Shown: piece after piece, positions 1-9,800 of the stretch | Position numbering within the stretch: the first letter of the stretch is position 1 | Layout of the letters: every line of letters starts with the position of its first letter | Source: Limnomonas spitsbergensis | Lineage: Eukaryota; Chlorophyta; Chlorophyceae; Chlamydomonadales | DNA length: 64,000 nt | Assembly (NCBI GenBank): GCA_037349105.1 | Contig: JAYJMM010000100.1 | Coordinates: 1,334,501 to 1,398,500, forward strand | Direction of reading: 5' to 3' | Program-made: the position numbers and the translations under genes | Notes under the pieces: model-generated | Databases searched by the model: none | The model's input: the letters and a program-made list of their open reading frames with translations, nothing else | What the model was told of the DNA's origin: nothing

Positions 1-869
1 AAGCATGGCCCAAGCATTGCATGGCCTTGGCCTGGTGATCAGTCCTAATGCCCGTGCCGTTGATGTCGCATGACCCAGTGTGTCCTACCCTGCTCAGTCA
101 TGATGCCCATGTATGTTGCATGGACCTGTAATCGCAGCCATGCGTGCTCTCTCCGGTCTCGATCACTCAAGGCATGCAGTCTGCAGTTCGCAGGGTGAGA
201 CTGGGGCACTTGGGGAGACCGGGGCACTGGGTGAGACTGGGGCACTGGTGGAGACCGGGGCACTGGGAGAGACTGGGGCACTGGATACGACTGGGGCACT
301 AGGGGAGACCGGGGCACTAAGGAAGACTGGGGACTGGGATTGACCGGGTCACTAGGGGTGACTGGGGCACTGATTACTGAATGGTGCTTCAGCTGCATCA
401 CGGCCTACAGCCGGGGTGGCCAGGGGCAGCAAGGTGCCTGCTGGGGCACTGTGTATTTGAACATACTTCAGCTGCATCACGGCCTACAGCCGGGGTGGCC
501 TGGGGCAGGGAACCCCTCTAGGCAGGAATCAGGGTGAGACTGGTTGGGACATGAAAATTCTGTGGTGGAGACTCTCGCAGGGCAAACTTGGGGCAGTGGG
601 TAATGTGGGACCCCCAAACTTCTCCAATATCTGTATAACCCTCCAACTGCTCCAACTGCCGTGGGAGCTGCCATTTACTATAATTGCTGTGGAACCCTCA
701 AACTGCTCCAATCTCTGTATGATCCACCAACTGCTCAAAACGCTGTGGGACCCTCCATTTACTCTAAATGCGGTATGGCCTTCAAACTGCTCCAAATGCT
801 CCAACCGCTGTGAATGCTATGGGACCCTCCAACTGCTCCAACTGCTCCAACTGCCTCAACTGCCCTCAG
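1..869. repeat. Upstream minisatellites before the first recognised WDR54 exon
   Basis: No exon could be assigned here. Positions about 195-350 are a tandem array of a short GGGGCACTGG/GAGAC unit. Positions 391-420 and 471-500 carry two copies of a GCATCACGGCCTACAGCC segment that recurs as a dispersed repeat near 46.74 kb and in weaker form near 50.1 and 50.6 kb. Positions about 600-865 are imperfect CCAACTGCTCCAACTGC repeats that run into the acceptor of the exon at 870. The missing N-terminal exon of the WDR54-like gene may lie here or before the window. Confidence 0.6.
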
Positions 870-3800
870 GTGAACCCTGAGATTGATCAGACCATTTATT
901 CGATCCAGGCCTGCCAGCTGAACGGTGCCACGTACGTCATCATTGGCACCGAGGCCGGAATCCAGGTACAAGGTGCCTCAGGGGCTCAGGGTATAGTATT
1001 TAGGAGTCCTCAGGGTTCAGGGGGTTAACACTTTATACCTAAACCCTAAACTGAGGCCGGAATCCAGGTGCAAGGTGCCTCGGGGGCTCAGAGTATAGGG
1101 TTCAGGAGTCCGCAGGGCCAAGGGGTTCAAACCTTGAACCCTAAACCGAGGCCGGAATCCAGGTGCAAGGTGCCTCAGGGGCTCAATGTATAGGGTTCAG
1201 GAGTCTTGAGGGCTAAGGGGTTCAAACCTTCAAACCTAAACTGAGGCCGGAGTCCAGGTGCAAGGTGCCTCAGGGACTCAGGGTGTAGGGTTTAGGAGTC
1301 CTCAGGGTTCAGGGGGTTAACACTTTATACCTAAACCCTAAATTAATGCTGGAGTCCAAGTCAGGGCTTTACAATGGGTTTAGGATCTCTCGGGTTAGCC
1401 GGACTCGAATTTATCCCACTGCGGCTTTTCCCCCCGAGCCGAAGACGTGTTATTTTTTTTTCGGTTTCCCGGAAAGTGTGAAAAGTGTGAATAATTTTCT
1501 GACACATGTCAGCTGTCCGTGAATCAGCGATCGCTCGCGTAACTGAGTTGGTAGAGCAAAAGAGAATGGTGCCGTATATTGTAAGGATACGAACATATTT
1601 TGCTGGGACTTTACAAGGTGTGAGCTTGCAAACGTGGCCTCGATGTCGTATGACAGCTTTGTTCGGACTTGCCATATCGAGGGCACCAAATCGACATTGG
1701 CCTGGCTCATAATAACGCAATGCATAAGTCGCAATAGCAAGAGAGGAACACCGGAGATATTGTGGAGCCGGACAAGATTCCTGGGCCTCCGGCCCAAAAT
1801 GACCCAGCCGGAGAACATCCACACTTTCTCCCTTTTTTCCCGGCTTCGCCGCAGGGGCCATCAAGCGTTTCTCCGGGTTATTTTTTCTTTGTCCAAAAGT
1901 CTCCGGTAACCGACCGGTTTGTTAAGCCCTGGTCCAAGTGCAAGGTGACCCAGGGGCTGAGGTGCTGGATGTAAGGGCCCAGGGTAGACCTAAACCCTAA
2001 ACCATGAACCCCCTTCCTGCTCCGTGCACTGCACAGCCTGTGAGACTTAAACCTGAATCAGGATGCCCTTTGCTCCCTTGTCCCCCTTCCCCTGCCTCCC
2101 TCCCCACCCTGTGCTGCCCTGCCTGTTGCCGGGTGTGAGACAAGGCGTACAACAGCCTGCCTTGTCCCTCCTCCCCCTCCTCCTCTGCCTCCCCCTTGTG
2201 CTGCCCTGTCTGTTCCTGGGTATGGAACCTAGTAGACACTGGCCCCCCTGACATCTCCCCCTCCTACCTCCCTCTCATGTTCCGGCCTGACTGTTGCCAG
2301 CTTTGGGACATGGCGTGCAACAGCCTGCCTTGTCCCTCCTCCCCCGTCTCCCCTGCCTTCCCCTTATGCTGCCCTGTCTGTTCCTGGGCATGGAGCCTAG
2401 TAGACACTGCCCCCCCTGACTCCTTCTACCCTACCTCCCTCTCATGTTCCGGCCTGTCTGTTGCCTGATTTGGGACACGGCGTGCAACATCCTGCCTTGT
2501 CCCTCCTCCCCAGCCTCCCTGCTCCCCCATTGTGCTGCCCTGCCTGTTCCTGGGCATGGAACCTAGTAGACACTGGTCCCCCCCTGACATCTTCCCCCCC
2601 TACCTTCCTCTCATGTTCCGGCCTGACTGTGCTGCACCACATGCTGTCAGGTTTGGGACAAGGCATGCAACCGCCTGCCTTGTCTCTCCTCCCCATCTTC
2701 CCTACCTCCCTCTCATGCTTCGGCCTGACTGTGTCGCACCACATGTTGCCAGGTTTGGGACAAGGCATGCAACAGGCTGCTGCACAAGTGGGACTTCCCT
2801 GAAGCGGAGCAATCGCAAGCGGCAGGGGTGCGTGGAACCAAGGGTGTGACCCGTGACGTTACCAAGCAAGGGTGTGACCAGGGTGTGACGTGACCGGACG
2901 CTGAGAAGGGATGAGAGATGCTTTAGTGCTTAACAGTATCAATCATGGATTGCCTACCACAGGTTTGGTTCGGAAATCGGGAGATTGCGTCAATGTTTCG
3001 TCCTGATCCCCAGGTCCTGATGGCAGCATTAAGAGCAGTACTGTGCAAATTACGGCCCTTACGGTGGCTGAATTACGTAGCTGAGTTTCAGTCACCGTAA
3101 TTTCAAGGCAAATTCAGCTACTTTTACCACTAAGAGACCGTAATTACCAACACGATTTCTGAATTACGGTGCAATGGCACGGTACTGATTATGAGGAGTG
3201 GTTTTATTCTGACCCGATGGAAGCCAATCTGAATGTAGAGCCTTACATGCACACATGAAACCTGAAATGCTGAACCCCGTCCTCACTCAACCGCCCTTTC
3301 GTGATGTTCCTCGACATGGCTTGTAGAGGACTGAAGCGCTGTACGTGCGGGGTAAACCCTAAATATAAAACCTTCACCCTGAAGTCCTAAACCCTGAACC
3401 TGGCGCGGCCTGCAGAGCGCCACTGCGCTGTACGCACGGGGCGCGGCGGCAGTCGTGGCGGCGGATGGCGTGGCAGTGCTGTGCTGGGGATCAAGCAGAG
3501 GCAAGCTGTGAGTGTCTGCTGCATCTCGACTGCATCGCTTAGTCTAAACAAGAGTGTCAGGAGGGAAACAACGGTGGTGGACTGGTGGTGTGCCAGGGCC
3601 TAAGGAGAGGCAAGCTGTGAGTGCCTGCTGCATCTCAATTTGAAACCTATGTGTGCATTGTTACATCTCAAGCCAAACATTCACGTGCATGCCCCAGGGG
3701 TAGGGGCTGCAGTCCAGTGCTAGGGGTTCATCAGAGGCAAGCTGTGGGTGTGTGCTACGGCTAAATATCAAACATTCGCGTGCATGCCCTAGGGGTAGGG

Positions 3801-6800
3801 GCTGCAGTCCAGTGCTAGGGGTTCATCAAAAGCAAGGTGTAACTTCATGCCTCACACCTGCTGCTCTCAATTTGAGCACATGGATCATCAGGATGGGCCT
3901 TCGGCAGCTCCCACCCCTCCCCATTTTTGGCTGCCCCTACTGGGGCGATCAGTTCTATTCATTTCCTGCTGTACCAGTATTTTTTCGGACGTAGGTATGT
4001 TATATTTTGCTCTTTTAACTGCCAGAGCAACAAAGATATCGCCTCGGCACGAATTGCAGGAATGCCTTGCCTGTCTCGTCTCCTCTGCTCCCTTTTGTTG
4101 CGCACAAAGTGAACGCAACGAACCACAGCCTTCCTGTTGTCTCCCCTCTGTACCGCTCATGTACTGCATATGCCCCAAGTATGCACCGCTTATGATATTC
4201 AACTGTGCTTACCCTGGTTCTGTGCGCTAAACCCCATGCCCCAATGCGCCGCACTCAACCTAAGGCTCCCATGGGGCGCAAGAAACCCCATGCTCCCATG
4301 CGATGTACTAAATGTCATTCCAGCATGCACCGTACTGAAACCTATACAATCGTATGCCGCACTCAACATCATGCCACCATGCGCCTCGCTTAATCCCTTG
4401 CCATGCGCCGCTTGAACTCCATGCCATGCGCCTCGCTTAATTGCATGCCATGCGCCTTGCTTTATCCCGTGCCATGCACCACACTTGATCCCATGCCATG
4501 CGCCTCGCTTAATCCCTTGCCATGCGCCGCTTCGACTCCATGCCACGCGCCTCGCTTAACTGCATGCCATGCGTCTTGCTTCATCTCGTGCCATGTGCCT
4601 TGCTTATTCCCGTGCCATGTGCCACACTTGATGCCATGCCATGCGCCTCGCTTAATCCCGTGCTATGTGCCGCACGTAATCCCATGCTATGCGCTGCACT
4701 TAGTCCCATACCATGCGCCTGACTTGATCACATGCCATGCACCGCACTTCATCCCATACCACCATGCGCTTGACTTGATCGCATGCCATGCACCGCACTT
4801 CATCCCATACCACCATGCGCCTGACTTGATCGCATGCCATGCACCGCGCTGAATCCCATACCACCATGCGCCTGACTTGATCGCATGCCATGCACCGCAC
4901 TTCATCGCATACCACCATGTGCCTGATTTGATCTCATGCCATGCACCGCACTTTATCCCATACCACCATGCGCCTGACTTGATCGCATGCCATGCACCGC
5001 GCTGAATCCCATACCAGGCGCCTGACTTGATCACATGCCATGCACCGCACTTCATCGCATACCACCATGTGCCTAACTTGATCGCATGCCATGCACTGCA
5101 CTTCATCGCATACCACCATGCGCCTGACTTGATCACATGCCATGCACCGCACTTCATTGCATACCACCATGTGCCTGACTTGATCACATGCCATGCACCG
5201 CACTTCATTGCATACCACCATGTGCCTGACTTGATCACATGCCATGCACCGCACTTCATCGCATACCACCATGTGCCTGACTTGATCGCATGCCATGCAC
5301 CACACTTCATCGCAAACCACCAGGCGCCTGACTTGATCACATGCCATGCACCGCACCTCATCCCATAACACCATGTGCTGCACTTCATCCCATGCGCTGC
5401 ACCTCACTCCACATTCCCTCGTGTCAACCTTCAGGTACACTGCCTCCATGTTGGAGGGTGGGCACCTGGATGCCCCGAGCGAGTTCAGCAACCACTCTGC
5501 TCCAGTGACTGCTGTGAGCACCGCGTACCAATCGTTGCGGGGCAAGAAGAGTGACAGTCTGGGGCACAGCGTCGTGACGGCAGACCAAGAGGGGAAGGTG
5601 AGGCTGGGGGGAGCAGTTGAGGGTCAGAACATTGTGTACGTTACAAAATGCAGCACCAGCACCAGTACCGGTATATTGAGAGGGCAAGAAGAGGCGAGCC
5701 AATAGCCACTAAGCCAGCACCGGTGTGTTTTGAGGTGGCCAAGGGGAACAGGGGCTGAGGGAGAATATGGGGTGTCTCCTGAGACGGTTGTTGCTTGGAG
5801 GAGCGGTTTGAGAGGGTTCTATCCAATTTATTTGTGTTGTGGAGCGGACTGAGGGGGGACAGCTGTAAGAATGGAAAATCTGATGTGCCCAATCAAGGGG
5901 CAAGGTGCGGCTAGGGGGGGAAGGGGGGTAGTTACGGTTTCTCTCAAGTTTGTGTGTTGTGGACTGAGCTGAGGGGTGAGTAGAGGGTAAAGAGGGCAAA
6001 TCTGATGTTTGTGCTCTAAGAGGGCTAGGTGCGGCTGGAGGGAGGTGTTTAAGGTTTCTTGAGTGTGTCTGTTGCAGAGTGGGCTGAGGGGGAGTGAGCG
6101 TAAAAGGGGGGAATCTGATGGGTCTTCTCTAAGAATAAGGTGCCAGTGGGTGGGAAGGGAGGTATTTAAGGTTTCTCGAGTTTGTGTGTTGCAGAGTGGG
6201 CTGAGGGGGGGGGCAAGAGTAATGGTTAAAGGGGGGAATCTGATGGTTCTGCTCTAAGAACAGGGTGCGGATGAGGGGAGTACCAGCAGTATGGGGGGGG
6301 GAGGTATCTTTTCTTTGGGGGTCGGCGCTTGCGGTTCGCAAGGTAGCTACCTGGTTGCTCTGCCAGTAGTCATATACTTGTCTCAATTATTAAAAACTAT
6401 GCATGTCTAAGTATAAACTGCTTATACTGTGAAACTGCGTGAGGGTTTCCCTCAAGTTTGTGTGTTGCAGAGCAGGCTGAGGGGGGACGAGGGTAAAAGG
6501 GTGAAATCTGATGGGTCTACTCAAGGGGCAAGGTCCCACTGGGTGGGGGGGGTGGTAGCTATAGTTGCTTGCAAGTTTTCGTGTTGCAGAGTGGGCAGAG
6601 GGGGGACGAGGGTAAAAGGGGGGATTCATGTGCATGCTCAAAGGGCTAGGTGCAGCTGGCGGGGGTAAGTTACTGTTCCACTCAAGCTTGTGTGCTGCAG
6701 AGTGGGCTGTGGAGGGCTGAGGGCGAAGGGGAAATTTTAAATGCATGCTCAGAGAGCTATGTGTGGCTGGGGGGGGGGGGGAGGGATGTTACTGTTGTCT

Positions 6801-9800
6801 CACGCTTTTGTGGTAAGGAGCGGTCTGAGGGGGGGCAAAGGTGAATAAGGGAAATGTGATGGGTTCACTCAGATGGCAAAGTGTTGCTGGGAGGAATAGT
6901 CCCGGTTTCCTATACCCTAAACCCTAAACCCTTAGCCCGAAACCCTCACGCCCTTGGGGGGGGGCACTTTGCATTCTTTCTTTTCAGCTTTCTTGCAGTT
7001 TGGGGGATGAAGGACCGGCCTTCCCGGTGTGGTTGGGTGTGCACTGAGATCTGCACGCACTGAGTACAGCGCCCTTTGGCGCCCAATGGGCATGGGGGAC
7101 TGTGGCGGAACTGTTTGACCATGCGCCTAGCGCCCCTGCCCCCCTGCACTCCTGCACCCTTGCACTCCTGCACCCCTCAACCCTCAACCCTTGACCTCAG
7201 CCCCAAGGCCTGGACCCTGCTGAAGCCTGAAGCTTGAACCCTATTCAGACTCCTAACCCCGATATTTCTGAACTTTTCAGAACCTGAAGCCTGAAGCCTG
7301 ACACAGACCCTGAACCTCGATTTCTCCGAACTATTCAGAACCTGAAGCCTGAGCCCTGAACCAGACCCTGAACTCCGATCTCTTCGCAGATTTCCGTGTG
7401 GGGGGCGAGCTCCAAGTCCAGTTTCGCAGTTGTGTCAACAATCCCCTCGCCTACAAGCCAGCCGGTGGTTGCTCTGGCGGTGCGCAGCAACTACATTATT
7501 GCAGGCCGGCTGGACGGGACCATTCAGGTCTTTGACATGGTGAGTGTGAGGAGAGGCAGTCCTTGTGTCCTGCGGCCGGTGGTTGCGCTGGTGGCCGGAG
7601 TGGCAGAATGGGATTTGAGGTTCAGGGTTCAAGTCAAGCCCTAGACCCTAAAACCAGAACCCTAGGAATGGGATTCGCAACTCACGGTTGTAGGGGTAAG
7701 GATTTAGCCCTAGACCAAAACCCTTAACCCTGAGTATGGTATTTGAGGTTCTGGACTTGAGTTTTGAAACACAGAATCCTAGCTTGGTGGATGGAGGGGG
7801 GAATATGGATCATGCCTTGAGGGGCCGCCGATCTACCATGGCTGACTGTTGCTGCTACTGCTGCTACTGCTTCTGTTGGTTTTGATGTTGATGTTGCTGC
7901 TGCTCCTGTTTTAGTTGCCGCTTCAGCTGCTTATACTGTTACTGTCGTCGCTGCTGTTACTGCTGTTACTGCGGTCGATACTGTCACTGCTGTCGCTGCT
8001 GTTACTGCTGTCGCTATTTTTTGCCGTTATGCCCCCCTCGTTTTTACCTGCTCATCTGATTTGATTACACTTTGTCCCCCTCGTTTTCATATTCTGATTG
8101 GATTAGATGTCATTTCAGTCCCCTTGTTTCACTTTTTCACCCCTCTTTCCCTGCGTGTCGTTCGTAGACCACCTTCACATTGGCAGCTGAGATCATATCC
8201 CACAGCCGGTGGTTGTCTGCGATGGACATACACCCCTCCAAGGACTGGATCGCGACCGTGGCGGAGGACGCGACCATCAGCGTGTGGACGCTGCCGTTAA
8301 AGGCAGAGAGCAAGGTAAAACCTGGGGGTGGGGTGAGGGTTGAGAGGCTATTAGATGGACAGGCTTGAGCAAAACCTGGGGCTTATGGTGAGGGGTGGGG
8401 TGAGGGGTGAGAGGGTGCAATTTTTGGGGGATGATGAGGATTAGGTGAAGCCTGAGGGTTGGGGTGAGGGGTGAGAGGGTGCAAGGTTATTGGATGATGA
8501 GGATAAGGTAAACCCTCAGGGTTGGGAGGTTATTGGATTTAGAGAATTAGGTTAAGCCTGGGGCGTATGGTGAGGCTTGGGGGGGGAGGGGGGTGGTCCA
8601 TTGAAGGCAGAGAGCAAGGTAAAACCTGGGGGTTGAGAGGGTGCAACGCCTTTTCTGTGTGGTGATGATTGGGTCAAACCTGAGGGGTGGGGTGAGGGGT
8701 GAGAGGGGGGGGGGTGGAGGATGAGGATTAAGTACATCTGAGGGTTGGGGTGAGGGTTTAGAGGGTGCAACGTTTGGGAGGATGAGGATTAGGTACATCT
8801 GAGGTTTGGGGTGAGGGTTCAGAGGTAGCAACGTTTTTTGAGGATGAGGATTAGGTTGAGCCTGAGTGCTGGGGTGAGGGTTTAAGAGGGTGGCAGGTTA
8901 TTGGATGAAGAGGTTTCTATAGCACCTGGGGGTTGGGGCAAGGATTATGGGAGGTGGGGGGTCAGAAGTCCATTGAAGGCAGAGGGCAAGGTAGACCTGG
9001 GCAGGAGCTGTGGTTGGGGGGTCCAGAACGCCGGCATGGCTGCTGATCGGGTAATGAGTGGCGAAGCTGAGGCCGAGGCCCTGAGCAGGGTCTTGGTGTT
9101 GGGGGACATTGGGGACAGCATGTGGCCTTGATTTTCGACTGAACGGGTGGTCAGTCGTAAGGTGCTTCCTGACTGAATGAGGTTCCCGGCGGGTCCTTGT
9201 GCATGGCCTCCCCAGCAAAGTGCTGGGTGTTTGGGAGGCAATCACAGAGCACAACAGCATGGCCTCCCCACATAGAGCACAGCAGCATGGACCTCCCAGC
9301 AAAGTGCTGGGTGTTTGGGAGGCAGTCACAGAGCACAACAGTATGGCCCTCCCCACATAGAGCACAGCAGCATGGACCTCCCTGCAAAGTGCTGGGTATT
9401 TGGGAGGCAATCACAGAGCACAACAGCATGGCCTCCCCACATAGAGCACAGCAGCATGGCCCTCCCCACATAGAGCACAGCAGCATGGACCTCCCAGCAA
9501 AGTGCTGGGTGTTTGGGAGGCAGTCATAGAGCACAACAGCATGTGTCCCCTTGGCGACGCCCACCGGATGAAAAGTACATTTCCAAACCCGGCGCAAAAG
9601 ATGTTAATGAGTCAGGCGCTCAGTCGTCATGGGACTGATTCTTGGAACTGATTTGGGAACAGATCCACGGGGCGCTACCTTCCCCTGGTGACGAGGGTGT
9701 CCCCCCTCCTTTTCTTTTGGTCGACAGCCGACGCCAATCTTATTTTTTCGTTCATTTGCCAGTGTGCTTGTATCTCCTCATCCCACTGTATAGGTCACCA

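Noticed and set aside
1520..1600. tRNA-like A box (GAGTTGGTAGAGCA)
   Set aside because: No cloverleaf can be closed and the B-box position is poor. The motif lies inside the hAT element.
1361..1864. 167-codon minus-strand ORF as a transposase
   Set aside because: There is no recognisable transposase motif, and the 570-bp element is too short to be autonomous.
4687..5388. Long minus-strand frame with KCGAWHAIKSG repeats
   Set aside because: It is a 51-bp minisatellite inside a WDR54 intron, and overlapping frames on both strands show similar repeats.
6912..6935. Telomere or interstitial telomere (CCCTAAACCCTAAACCC)
   Set aside because: There are only two to three units here and in many other introns, mixed with CCCTGAACC variants. 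It is better seen as intron filler than as a telomere.
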